Shown one piece after another: positions 56,038-64,000 of a DNA stretch of 64,000 bases. Source of the DNA: Bifidobacterium parmae (lineage in GTDB: Bacteria; Actinomycetota; Actinomycetes; Actinomycetales; Bifidobacteriaceae); NCBI RefSeq assembly GCF_002860365.1, contig NZ_NMWT01000008.1:48432-112431 (forward strand), given 5' to 3'. Position 1 is the stretch's first letter, and every line of letters begins with the position of its first letter. The position numbers and the translations under genes are program-made. The notes beneath the pieces were generated by a model. It saw only the letters and a program-made list of their open reading frames with translations. It made no database searches and was not told the origin of the DNA.

Positions 56038-57809
56038 TCAAACGCTTCTTCATCGAGGGAGTCCACTACTCCCCCGAGCAGATCCGTGACGCGTGGGTGG
56101 TGGGTGATTCCCATACGACGGAATCATCCACCACTTCGACCGATGCCAATGCGAAGACGGCACACTCCGATGATGTCGTCGCGCTTCTCACGTCGATGAA
56201 CATCGGCGAGAAGCCACTACTCGAATCAAAGAAGAACGGATACCGGTTCAATTACGTGGGCGTCATAGCAGCCGGCGGCTACATCTTCCCGATTCTGCCG
56301 AAGTACTACACCTATGCGCCCACGGAGCCGATTCCAGCCGATATTGCTTCACGGATGCTGGTCGAAGCCCTCGCCGCCATCCGCCAGTATCTGAGGAAGA
56401 AGCCGAAAGACCGGGACGAGCTGAGCTTCAATCCTGTGAAGTCGAGCACTCCGATCGTGCAGAACCGACTGGGACTGTACCGGTTCCTGTTGGAGGATTT
56501 CGCGCAGCATGGCCCGTACACCAGCACACGCCGTATTCGTGAATTCAACGGCGAGGGTGATATCGACTGGCCGCGCACCATCAACCAGATCATGCCGGTG
56601 CTGAGCCGTGACGACCCCGCCTACATGGAACTGGTCACGTCACGCCGCACACGGGAATCCTCGAATTTCATCGCACGCATCCAATTGGCGATGCTCACCG
56701 AAATCAGCGTCTTCATCGAAGGCACCGGACTGAACGACATTCTGCGCATGCCGTTGTTCAACCAGTCCCGTGAATCCTTGGATGATCTGGGCGAGACGGA
56801 GATGCTCGTACGCAAACTCCGGCAGGAGCTCAACACGCAGTTCGAAACCCGCAAGAAACTGCTGCTGCGCAACATGATCAACTATTTCGACGACCGCAGC
56901 CCCGCGGACAAAAGCACCGTCACGGCCGAAGGCACCGGTTCGTTCAACCTCGTTTGGGAGGACACCTGCAAGACGATCTTCCACAACGCCGACCTGAAAC
57001 TGCCCAAACCGCAATGGGAGTTCCTCCCCGAATTGGAATGGATGATCAATGACCATCCGGGGGACGACGATACGGACAACACCACGGTAAAGGACAATGA
57101 GACCCAAGAAAAGCAGGCCGACGAGGAGACCAACACCACGGCGACGAACACGCTCATCCCGGATGTGGTGAATCAGGACGAGAAGGAGGACAAGTCCGTT
57201 CTCTACATTCTGGACGCGAAATACTACATGCCGACCTACGAACGCAAGTCCCCATCCAAGTCAGACAGCCAAGATCCCGACAACGACTCCAAGGGTTCCG
57301 ACAAGAGCACGGGCCGCATCGCCCACCAGCCCGGCATCGGCGATATCATCAAGCAGTATTTCTACATGCTGGCGCTGCAACGCGGGCTGAAGCTCGAAGA
57401 CAAGCCCGGAGACGGTGCCGACGATGATGACAAGGCCAAATCCAAGAAGACCATCACCATCGCCGGCAACGCGTTCATCCTGCCATCGCAGCGCAAACTG
57501 TCCGACGACGACAGCCCTCGGCATCTGCTCGTTCAACGAGGCCGCGTCTCACTCGCTTTCATGGATTCGTTCGAGGACGGACGTTCGCCGTACATGCCCG
57601 ATTCCATCCTCCTGTACGAGATGGATGCCGAACAGGCGCTGCGCCTCTACCTCGACGGAACAACCAGCACGCAGACCGCACTGGACTACCTGCACCACAT
57701 GTTCCCCAAGCCCGGCACCGACACCATGACCACCCGGAAGCCCCAAGCCGTGAAGGCTTGGACTTCAGAGCCCGCAGACCATAAGCAAAGGAGTGGCCAT
57801 CATGCGTAG
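56034..57809 (+). CDS. mcrC: McrC / LlaJI-type nuclease subunit
   Basis: 591 residues, ATGA overlap with mcrB. After an N-terminal beta-rich part and helical middle, a LlaJI/McrC-type PD-(D/E)xK nuclease is visible: LIPDVV near residue 371 and LYILDAKYY near 390, followed by QYFYMLALQRG. Acidic low-complexity inserts separate the parts (DDDTDNTTVKDNE and SDSQDPDNDSK). With McrB it should cut incoming DNA in a GTP- or ATP-driven manner; target modification is unknown. The stop lies 8 bp into the frameshifted small gene that follows. Confidence 0.82.
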   Translation: MIKRFFIEGVHYSPEQIRDAWVVGDSHTTESSTTSTDANAKTAHSDDVVALLTSMNIGEKPLLESKKNGYRFNYVGVIAAGGYIFPILPKYYTYAPTEPIPADIASRMLVEALAAIRQYLRKKPKDRDELSFNPVKSSTPIVQNRLGLYRFLLEDFAQHGPYTSTRRIREFNGEGDIDWPRTINQIMPVLSRDDPAYMELVTSRRTRESSNFIARIQLAMLTEISVFIEGTGLNDILRMPLFNQSRESLDDLGETEMLVRKLRQELNTQFETRKKLLLRNMINYFDDRSPADKSTVTAEGTGSFNLVWEDTCKTIFHNADLKLPKPQWEFLPELEWMINDHPGDDDTDNTTVKDNETQEKQADEETNTTATNTLIPDVVNQDEKEDKSVLYILDAKYYMPTYERKSPSKSDSQDPDNDSKGSDKSTGRIAHQPGIGDIIKQYFYMLALQRGLKLEDKPGDGADDDDKAKSKKTITIAGNAFILPSQRKLSDDDSPRHLLVQRGRVSLAFMDSFEDGRSPYMPDSILLYEMDAEQALRLYLDGTTSTQTALDYLHHMFPKPGTDTMTTRKPQAVKAWTSEPADHKQRSGHHA

Positions 57810-58001
57810 CGTCACCATCATCATCCACCATGAGGACGATACGTGGTGGGCGGAATCCCCGGACATGCCCCACTACTACATCATCGCCGACACACGCCAA
57901 ACATCATCGACAACCTGCAAGACGACATCGCCTTCTATTGCGACGAGTCCGGCGATGACCTGCCAACGAATATCGCCGTGCATGATGAAGACATCGACTA
58001 G
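57802..58001 (+). pseudogene. Frameshifted small HicB/DUF1902-like protein gene
   Basis: AAAGGAG precedes the ATG at 57802. The frame reads MRSVTIIIHHEDDTWWAESP and on to IIADT, the HicB/DUF1902 pattern, then loses sense; another frame continues PNIIDNLQDDIAFYCDESGD to a stop at 57999-58001. Adding one base in the ACACAC run near 57890-57895 joins them into a 66-residue protein. So it is a recently broken antitoxin-like gene, or a read error in a dinucleotide run. Confidence 0.65.
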
Positions 58002-58018
58002 GACGGGCTCAACGTGAG

Positions 58019-58065
58019 AACCACCTTCAGTCTCGCTTCGCGAGCCAGCTCCCGCCAGCGGGAGC
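58019..58065. repeat. Half copy of the nested inverted repeat seen at 2072-2180
   Basis: ACCACCTTCAGTC is followed by a TCTCGCTTCGCGA mini-hairpin and CAGCTCCCGC-CAGCGGGAGC, in the same order as 2136-2180. The mini-hairpin differs in sequence but keeps pairing. Confidence 0.7.
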
Positions 58066-58086
58066 GTATTGACGCCCCGACTATCA

Positions 58087-59088
58087 TCATTCATCCGGTA
58101 ATGGCCAGGGGCCTGCTGTGAGCAGATGGGCGAGCAACGGTTCGGAGGTGGCGCAATCACCGGATTCAGGCATCATGCCGACATCCCCGCAATCAGCATG
58201 GGCTTGCACGATGTCACGCATCGGCACCGCTTCCTCCTGCCTCGCGCGATCGAACCATCTTCCGCCGTTACGGCAGATCACGCATCGCGGCAACTCATCA
58301 TCCGCCGTGGAGGATACGGCGATTCCACACGAGGCGCATACATAGCGCGACAATGCGCCGTATCCTCGCAGCAGCCGGTTCATGGCCTCGCATCCGTTCC
58401 AACGGATTCCGGCCTGCGCATCATCATGCGCGGAAGCGGCCGGCTCCGACGAGGAAACCGAATAGGAGACGCCCAGCCTGACGCCACGATCGCTTACCGT
58501 TTCAAGCCGGAATCCATCCATATCGCCATGGTCCAGGATCGACTGCATGTCCTCAATGAGTTCGGCCCCGAAACGGAGTCTCCAGCCGATCGGCAAAGCC
58601 AGCAGGGGACGCGCCCAACCATAATGGTTCTCGAACATCCGGTACAGCATCGGGCGCGTATTGTACGCGCACAGCAGGTGACGCAGCAACGCGCGATCCG
58701 GTTTCCTATCGAGAATGCGAAGACGATCGACGGCGGTGAAATCATACCTGTGATCCCACGTATGCATACTGTCACAGGACGGATCCACGACGTGCAATAT
58801 CATGTCGTACACACGATTCGGGACCGCCATCCAATGCATGGAATCGATCATCTCCTCACGGTCCTCGATATCGACGGCATCGCATCGGTCCTCGAACCGT
58901 TTCCGCAAACAGCAGTAGTAGGACTCCAGCGACGGATTGTCTTCGGGAATCCACCCATAGCCATCAAACCTCGGCTTGAAACGGTAACTCAACGCGATGA
59001 ACTTGGCACCCGTATCGATCGCACGGTCATGGTGAAGATCCGCCAACAGACAATCGTCCACATTCTCGTAATCCATATCCCCGTTCAC
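58087..59088 (-). CDS. Family A protein, locus 2 (without HicB-like part)
   Basis: 333 residues. The segment HYGWARPLLALPIGWRLRFG then AELIEDMQSILD, DMDGFRLETVSDR matches HHGWPWADPLMGLPVGW, RFGAELLGDMQ and LDGFAIEQVEER of the 48847-50232 protein. A zinc ribbon follows (CASCG...CVIC). The N-terminal HicB-like domain of locus 1 is absent. The GTG at 59088 with GGGGAGG upstream is the best start; ATGs at 59076 and 59127 are alternatives. It has its own motif at 59190-59199. Confidence 0.65.
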   Translation of the reverse strand: MNGDMDYENVDDCLLADLHHDRAIDTGAKFIALSYRFKPRFDGYGWIPEDNPSLESYYCCLRKRFEDRCDAVDIEDREEMIDSMHWMAVPNRVYDMILHVVDPSCDSMHTWDHRYDFTAVDRLRILDRKPDRALLRHLLCAYNTRPMLYRMFENHYGWARPLLALPIGWRLRFGAELIEDMQSILDHGDMDGFRLETVSDRGVRLGVSYSVSSSEPAASAHDDAQAGIRWNGCEAMNRLLRGYGALSRYVCASCGIAVSSTADDELPRCVICRNGGRWFDRARQEEAVPMRDIVQAHADCGDVGMMPESGDCATSEPLLAHLLTAGPWPLPDE

Positions 59089-59189
59089 GTCTTCCCTCCC
59101 CAGAACGTCTACTGTCGACCACACCACGGCAATATCGCGCGGCTATCGGCCGTCATGCCGTCATTCGCGGCAACGGCCCCAACCATTGA

Positions 59190-59199
59190 AGCCGGACAG
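59190..59199 (-). promoter_or_regulatory. CTGTCCGGCT motif upstream of family A, locus 2
   Basis: One mismatch to the core TGTCCGGTT; 101 bp from the GTG start. GGCGTGTCG, the companion motif in reverse orientation, is at 59219-59227. Confidence 0.65.
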
Positions 59200-59246
59200 T
59201 CCGCGGAAAAACGACCCACGACACGCCGAATGGCATCGCGGAGTCG

Positions 59247-59888
59247 TCAGAATCCCCAATGCTCCTCGTGATCGTTCACGCAGACGTCGAACCGCAGATC
59301 CGGCTCTTCGGGAGGCGCGGCGACGAACCGTTCGATCCGTTCCATCTGCGCGCGGTTGATGCCGATATGGGATTCCGGTCCCACCGCGAGCACGGGCGCC
59401 TGCGGATCATTGCCGGCGATGGCGAGTCCCGCATCATACGTGGTCTCCTCGTCGTCGATCCATACGATCGGCCTGGCATACGGCAGATGGTTCAGCACCG
59501 AACGCCGTTTGCCCGTATACCGCCCCTCGCGGGTGACCGGATCATACCAGCGGATCGTCTCCCATGCGACGCCGAGATGCCGGTTCAGCATGTCCGTATA
59601 CGGCTGCCACGTGCTCAGCCACAGGATGTCGGCATCCAACGCCTTGAGCCGATCCACCAGTTCGCTCGACCAGAGGATGCGCAGACGCCCGTGATACATC
59701 GTGGCCACGGTCTCCTTACGGTCCGGCGTGAACCAGTTCTCCGGCGAGTACAGGGCGATGCGCGGATCGCCCGGCTGCATCCAGTCCGTCGAATTCTGAC
59801 GACGACGCACCTTCTCGTCCGGGAACTGGTTGATCACCCCGTCGAAGTCGATGAGCACCAAAGCACGTTCCATACCCCCACCGTACAT
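59247..59888 (-). CDS. HAD-family hydrolase (RNA-repair-HAD-like), locus 2
   Basis: 213 residues. Motif I is ALVLIDFDGVINQF (Asp14, Asp16), motif II WLSTWQPYTDM, and PIVWIDDEETTYDAG is the acidic motif. The layout matches HAD domains described in Swiss-army-knife RNA repair proteins and related single-domain HADs. The start at 59888 directly follows the family C stop (TGAATG), with GGGGA 9 nt before; ATG 59873 is possible. Co-transcription with families B and C parallels the HAD gene at locus 1, though the two HADs are of different subfamilies. Confidence 0.72.
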   Translation of the reverse strand: MYGGGMERALVLIDFDGVINQFPDEKVRRRQNSTDWMQPGDPRIALYSPENWFTPDRKETVATMYHGRLRILWSSELVDRLKALDADILWLSTWQPYTDMLNRHLGVAWETIRWYDPVTREGRYTGKRRSVLNHLPYARPIVWIDDEETTYDAGLAIAGNDPQAPVLAVGPESHIGINRAQMERIERFVAAPPEEPDLRFDVCVNDHEEHWGF

Positions 59889-60365
59889 TCAGATACGTCC
59901 CCATCCGCGGATCGCGTAACGGTCGGGCAGCTCGCCATGCTCCACGAAACGGCGCTGCTCCATCTCCGGCGTGCGACGGGCCATGCGGTCGCACAGGTAG
60001 CCGAGGTTCAACGCGAAATGACGCGGGCAGTAGTATTTCACCTCCGGCTTGTCGTCCAACGGGTCGCCGGTCGTGAGCTCCAAGTAGAACTCCGGCTTCT
60101 CCTGACATACCGGTTCGCCACCATTGCCCTCTTCCTCGTTGTCCGCGCCGATGTCCATATAGAGGCAATGCGGCTCGTGCCCGCGATCGTCGTCATCGTC
60201 GCCGGGACGCGGCCAGAAGCCGTCGTCGAAATCATCGTCGATGACGTCGTCGTAGTAGAGGACGCTCTTGGACGTGAAGAGCGAAAGCTCCTCCTCGATG
60301 GTCTTCGATCCTGTAGCCACCTTGTGGCTGAATTCATGGATGGTGCTGGTGCTGATTTCCTTCAT
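59889..60365 (-). CDS. Family C Cys/His-rich protein, locus 2
   Basis: 158 residues: an N-terminal helical extension, an Asp-rich region (DDDFDDGFWPRPGDDDDD), then the zinc-site segment with VCQEKPEFYLEL and YYCPRHFALNLGYLCDRM and a C-terminal GELPDRYAIRGWGRI, alignable with the 51334-51726 protein. GCAAAGGAG precedes the start. It lies between family B and the HAD gene in one operon. Confidence 0.7.
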   Translation of the reverse strand: MKEISTSTIHEFSHKVATGSKTIEEELSLFTSKSVLYYDDVIDDDFDDGFWPRPGDDDDDRGHEPHCLYMDIGADNEEEGNGGEPVCQEKPEFYLELTTGDPLDDKPEVKYYCPRHFALNLGYLCDRMARRTPEMEQRRFVEHGELPDRYAIRGWGRI

Positions 60366-60434
60366 AATGGTCTCCTTTGCTTGTCGTCGTCGTTGTCGCA
60401 TCGTCACGGGCGTGGAGCCGTGACGCAGCCCGGT

Positions 60435-61259
60435 TCAGGCGTTCACACGATCGTATTCGTGCATCTTCCGCCGCATCTGGTCGACGGATCGACGCAACCC
60501 GTCGAAACGCGGGCTTTCGCCGTCGTCGATGTGACGGCCGAGCTCGTCCATCCACCGGTCGATGTCCCGGTATGTCTCCTCGGCGCTTACGGCGGGCTTG
60601 CCGTACTCGTACTTCTCGAATCCATTGAAGCTGCCGACGGAGGCGTATCGCAAATCGCCCTCTTCCACGTAGCCGATGTCGAGGGTCACCTCGCCCGGCT
60701 TGCTACGGTCCACGGTCAGCGTCAGCCCTTCGGCCACGGGGAGGATGACTCCGGTCATCCGTTCGATGACGGCGAACACGCCCGGTTCTCCCTCGGAGCG
60801 TCTGTGGGTGAGCATCCGATCGTCGACCGCCGTCTGGAGATTCAGCATGTCATGCAGGAAATCCACGTGCGTGAGCATGGGGGCATCCGGGTCGTCGGAG
60901 ATCGGCTTGCAGCTGAGCGTCATCTTCGGATTGAGACGGAAATGCTGCAGACGCCACAGCAGGTACTCCGTGTTGAACTGGACGCGCTTCGGCAGTCGCT
61001 TGTACGGCGCACGCTCGCCGAAGTAGTTCGTCCACTCGCAGTGCTCCATCCACTTGCAGTTCCACTCGCCATCGATCTTGCGCGGTTTGCGGAAGTACAT
61101 GGTGGAGAAGTCGAACGGCAGATCGGAGGTCATATCCGAGACGAACTGGCCCACCTCGCGACGCTTCGTCCATGACATGATCGTCAAGCGATGCACGTTC
61201 TCCTGCCCGCTGTTTCCACGGCCCTTGCCGTCTGCGGTCCCGTCTCCCATCGCGGTCAT
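60435..61259 (-). CDS. Family B protein, locus 2
   Basis: 274 residues, soluble. Diverged copy of the 50447-51292 protein: FSTMYFRKPRKIDGEWNCK, LPKRVQFNTEYLLWRL, TGVILPVAEGLTLTV align in order. Low-complexity Gly-rich start (MTAMGDGTADGKGRGNSG). AAGGAG lies 8 nt before the start. First gene of the locus 2 operon, with the variant motif TAATCCGGTT upstream and the exonuclease gene diverging. Confidence 0.7.
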   Translation of the reverse strand: MTAMGDGTADGKGRGNSGQENVHRLTIMSWTKRREVGQFVSDMTSDLPFDFSTMYFRKPRKIDGEWNCKWMEHCEWTNYFGERAPYKRLPKRVQFNTEYLLWRLQHFRLNPKMTLSCKPISDDPDAPMLTHVDFLHDMLNLQTAVDDRMLTHRRSEGEPGVFAVIERMTGVILPVAEGLTLTVDRSKPGEVTLDIGYVEEGDLRYASVGSFNGFEKYEYGKPAVSAEETYRDIDRWMDELGRHIDDGESPRFDGLRRSVDQMRRKMHEYDRVNA

Positions 61260-61334
61260 GCTCCACTCTCCTTCCCGGTGGCTCCTGCACCGGTCTCCGG
61301 GCTCCGGCCCCTTGCCGAAGCATCTGCTCCCTAC

Positions 61335-61377
61335 AACCGGATTAGCCACATAAATGGCTATTTTCGAGGCGTGTCGC
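61335..61377 (-). promoter_or_regulatory. TAATCCGGTT motif with companion GCGACACGCCTC
   Basis: Variant motif at 61335-61344, 76 bp from the family B start; GCGACACGCCTC at 61366-61377, 21 bp further upstream in the same direction (31 bp at 48.7 kb, about one helical turn more). Confidence 0.65.
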
Positions 61378-61465
61378 CGCCTCCTATGTGGAATCAACCA
61401 CACACCATTTCATCGTCACACAACTATCACAAAAACGGCACGATGACGCACCTCAATCCGGAGTA

Positions 61466-61475
61466 TTGTCCGGTT
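61466..61475 (+). promoter_or_regulatory. TTGTCCGGTT motif upstream of the exonuclease gene
   Basis: Exact TTGTCCGGTT, 42 bp from the start; a second CCGG lies 13 bp upstream (AATCCGGAG). Confidence 0.75.
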
Positions 61476-61517
61476 CCATCATGTAGACGAACCAACACAA
61501 GCCGATAAGGAGGAACG

Positions 61518-62927
61518 ATGACCGTATACGACCCGTCATGGCTGGAGGCCGCCAAACGGGACATCGCCCAATGGGCCGAAGCGATGCCTCATGATGCGCA
61601 GGGGCGCGTCATCGACTGGAACTGGGTGGCCAAGCTCAATCTGGCAGGCGGTATCGGATACGCCCGGGAAGAGGACTTCCGCCCCGGAGCCGGGTCCGAC
61701 CTGCATCATCTGCTCCGATGGGATTACGCGACGCGTAACTGCGTGGAATCGATCATCGCGCAATGCTCCACCACGTACATGATGGACTTCGACCGTCGAC
61801 TCTCGTCGTATCGTCTCCCACGCGCACTGGCACACGCGAACCGTCGTCTCAACGACGAAATCACCCTGCTCATCGACCGCGGAGTCAAGGAAGGGCGTTG
61901 GACCGTCACCAGCGAGAAGCCGGGACGCTCCCCCGTCACCGTATTGCATCCCACGCCCGGATACCCGTATCCAGTGAACGACATTCAGGACGATACGGCC
62001 GTCGCCGAAGAAGCGCGCAAAACCTACCGTGCGCAGAAGAACAGCTCACGAGGCGGCTCCGGGTATTCCCGCGGCTATTCCCGCAATACCTTCGGCGGCG
62101 ATTCGGCGGGATATCCGTCGAAGCGAGGATCCGGTACTTCCGATGACAAGCCCGAGAAAACGTATCCTCAGCCGGATTGGCGCAACGCATACCTGCCCGG
62201 CCGTGACGTCGACACCGTGATGGGCATCGACATCGAAACCACCGGCATCGATCCGGCTCGCGTGTACATCATCGACATCGGCTTCGAGTTCATGAACATG
62301 GTCTCTTCCAAGCCCGATGGCGCACAATCCGCTGGGTCGTACAGCTACGAGCAGGACTATTACGATGCGGGAGACGCCTACGGTCAGGCGCGTCTGTCTC
62401 TGGGCGTTCCGCGGCATAACGCGGCGCACGGTAACGAACTGATTAAGAATCTGACCGGCATCGACGTGCGCACGCGCGGACCCGAATCCGGTCTGACCCC
62501 GTTCGACGAATACCCGGACGCGCAGAGCTCGCTGCTGCGACGTCTCATTCAACAGCCGTATGTCGCACACAACGCGACGTTCGAGCACAGCTATTTCATG
62601 CTCAACGTGGAAGGATACGCGGAAAGCTACCGCAACGGCGACATCACCATCATCGATACGATGCCGATGAGCAAGCAGTGGGATCCGGGCTCGGCGCCCG
62701 ATGAGGATCACCCCTACGGCAACAACACGCTTGACGGATACGCGAAACGGCATGGCGCACTGCCTCTCGATCGCAACGAACGACATCTTGGTCTTGAGGA
62801 CACCCACATCATGCTGGTGGCCATGAAGAACCATCTTCATGAACTTCGTGCCGAACAAGCCGGACCATGGGGTCCTGACGGCAAGAACGGCGTAGGCGGC
62901 AAGCATTGCAAGAAGCGCCGTTACTGA
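61518..62927 (+). CDS. DnaQ-like (DEDDh) 3'-5' exonuclease
   Basis: 469 residues. The exonuclease domain begins near residue 235: Exo I GIDIETTGI (Asp238, Glu240), Exo II VAHNATFEH, Exo III RHLGLEDTHIMLVAM with His and Asp, a complete DEDDh set. The N-terminal 170 residues are a separate helical domain with no recognised family, joined by a Ser/Gly/Tyr-rich linker. AAGGAGG lies 5 nt before the start. Divergent from the locus 2 operon with its own motif; a repair or nuclease-defence role is inferred. Confidence 0.85.
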   Translation: MTVYDPSWLEAAKRDIAQWAEAMPHDAQGRVIDWNWVAKLNLAGGIGYAREEDFRPGAGSDLHHLLRWDYATRNCVESIIAQCSTTYMMDFDRRLSSYRLPRALAHANRRLNDEITLLIDRGVKEGRWTVTSEKPGRSPVTVLHPTPGYPYPVNDIQDDTAVAEEARKTYRAQKNSSRGGSGYSRGYSRNTFGGDSAGYPSKRGSGTSDDKPEKTYPQPDWRNAYLPGRDVDTVMGIDIETTGIDPARVYIIDIGFEFMNMVSSKPDGAQSAGSYSYEQDYYDAGDAYGQARLSLGVPRHNAAHGNELIKNLTGIDVRTRGPESGLTPFDEYPDAQSSLLRRLIQQPYVAHNATFEHSYFMLNVEGYAESYRNGDITIIDTMPMSKQWDPGSAPDEDHPYGNNTLDGYAKRHGALPLDRNERHLGLEDTHIMLVAMKNHLHELRAEQAGPWGPDGKNGVGGKHCKKRRY

Positions 62928-62953
62928 TTAAACAAAGAACGCGTTTGAGGCCA

Positions 62954-63144
62954 CCACCCCCACCCGGCTGTGCCGGGAGCCCCCGCCGGCGGGGGCGGGA
63001 GTCCCGCGCCCCGGTGGGCGTGGCGGTGTTCCTTCCGCTGGCGGGAGGTGGCGCGCGGCACGCGCGTCGGAGGGTGGTCCGGGTCGCGGGGTCCGGGCGG
63101 CCACCCCCACCCGCTTCGCGGGAGCCCCCGCCGGCGGGGGCGGG
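62954..63144. repeat. Two copies of a GC-rich hairpin repeat near the rRNA operon
   Basis: Copies at 62954-63000 and 63101-63144 share CCACCCCCACCCG, a mini-hairpin (CCCGGCTGTGCCGGG or CCCGCTTCGCGGG, changed but still paired), and GAGCCCCCGCCGGCGGGGGC. The rest of 62928-63209 holds no gene that I can support. Confidence 0.7.
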
Positions 63145-63209
63145 ATCCGCGGTCGCGCGCGCCGTTCCCCTGCTCCCCCTGAGGGGGGCGTGTGTGTGCG
63201 GGTATGCGT

Positions 63210-63246
63210 GGACCCCCGGGAGCCGTGGTGGCTCGACCGGGGGTCC
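63210..63246 (-). terminator. rRNA operon terminator
   Basis: Minus strand, 12 bp after the 5S 3' end: perfect 10-bp arms GGACCCCCGG / CCGGGGGTCC with an inner GAGCC-ACCAC-GGCTC stem. Position after 5S supports its role. Confidence 0.8.
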
Positions 63247-63258
63247 GTTTCACGTGTG

Positions 63259-63374
63259 GTGCGGCGGCGTGCTACTCTCCCACATCCTCTCGGGTGCAGT
63301 ACCATCGCCGTGCCAGGTCTTAGCTTCCGGGTTCGGAATGGGACCGGGCGTCTCTCCTGGGCTATGACCGCCGC
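63259..63374 (-). rRNA. rrf: 5S ribosomal RNA
   Basis: On the minus strand the sequence has the complementary ends GCGGCGGTCATAGC and GTAGCACGCCGCCGC, and the conserved CCCATTCCGAACCCGGAAG and GATGGTACTGCACC segments. Ends are set by pairing and may be off by a few bases. Confidence 0.93.
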
Positions 63375-63529
63375 AAATCTTCTGTTATCGGGGTTGTCCC
63401 CGCTTGCTGGTGGTTTGGGGACCGGATGGTGGACGCCTGCTGATTCGTTGTGTCGTGTCGTCACGGTTGCTCCGTGTCGTTCATGATTCGCAGAAAAGTG
63501 GTTGATGCCGTCCCAACCAGGGGTTGGGA

Positions 63530-64000
<471 letters not shown>

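Noticed and set aside
30214-61475. TTGTCCGGTT as a LexA box or as the mycobacterial PafBC-type promoter (TTGTCRGTG-N8-TANNNT)
   Set aside because: It lacks the palindromic GAAC/GTTC form of actinobacterial LexA sites, and the TANNNT element at fixed spacing is not seen; only the TTGTC start is shared.
62906-63367. Plus-strand coding region between the exonuclease gene and the rRNA genes
   Set aside because: It consists of GC-rich repeats, the rRNA terminator and antisense 5S sequence.

Overview
The window is high-GC DNA with translationally coupled genes, an ileS T-box of the translational type seen in Actinobacteria, a sortase-anchored surface protein with an LxxTG signal, and a 5S/23S rRNA pair on the minus strand at the right edge. 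Together these suggest an actinobacterium, most likely Bifidobacterium or a close relative. The genus is an inference from gene content and style, not a measured identity.

Left part (1-13.5 kb) is mostly core genome: a membrane-tethered HEMGH protein, peptide deformylase, GlmM, a DUF559-type protein, an NRAMP metal transporter, an aldo/keto reductase coupled to an exported HNH nuclease, prolyl-tRNA synthetase and a large polytopic membrane protein. Three intergenic regions here hold palindromic arrays or nested inverted repeats (2072-2180, 4925-5270, 10742-10905).

13.5-20.6 kb is an accessory insert: a two-gene restriction-modification system whose large protein joins a GIY-YIG-like domain, a DEAH helicase and an N6-adenine methylase, followed by a very AT-rich membrane-protein gene. 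20.6-25.4 kb returns to core genes: ileS with its T-box, and a nucleoside hydrolase.

25.4-63 kb is a long DNA-repair, defence and unknown-function region. It holds sbcCD, a three-gene module ending in an ImmA/IrrE metallopeptidase, several small operons of unknown genes, an AAA/DUF4143 ATPase, a NERD-like nuclease, an addAB-type helicase-nuclease, a cell-wall CAP protein, an Abi/HEPN protein, a McrBC-like system, two HAD phosphatases and a DnaQ-like exonuclease. Two loci (48.8-53.0 kb and 58.1-61.3 kb) carry diverged copies of the same three unknown gene families, each also with a HAD gene.

The main finding is a short motif, TTGTCCGGTT (core TGTCCGGTT). It lies 40-245 bp upstream of twelve transcription units in this region, always pointing toward the gene, and includes sbcDC, the IrrE-like module, the duplicated families, the CAP protein and the exonuclease. 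I read this as a co-regulated system, possibly a stress or DNA-damage regulon controlled by the IrrE-like protease module. The motif and its positions are read directly from the sequence; the regulatory logic is inference.

The window ends with GC-rich repeats, the rRNA operon terminator, 5S rRNA and the 3' part of 23S rRNA, all read on the minus strand.
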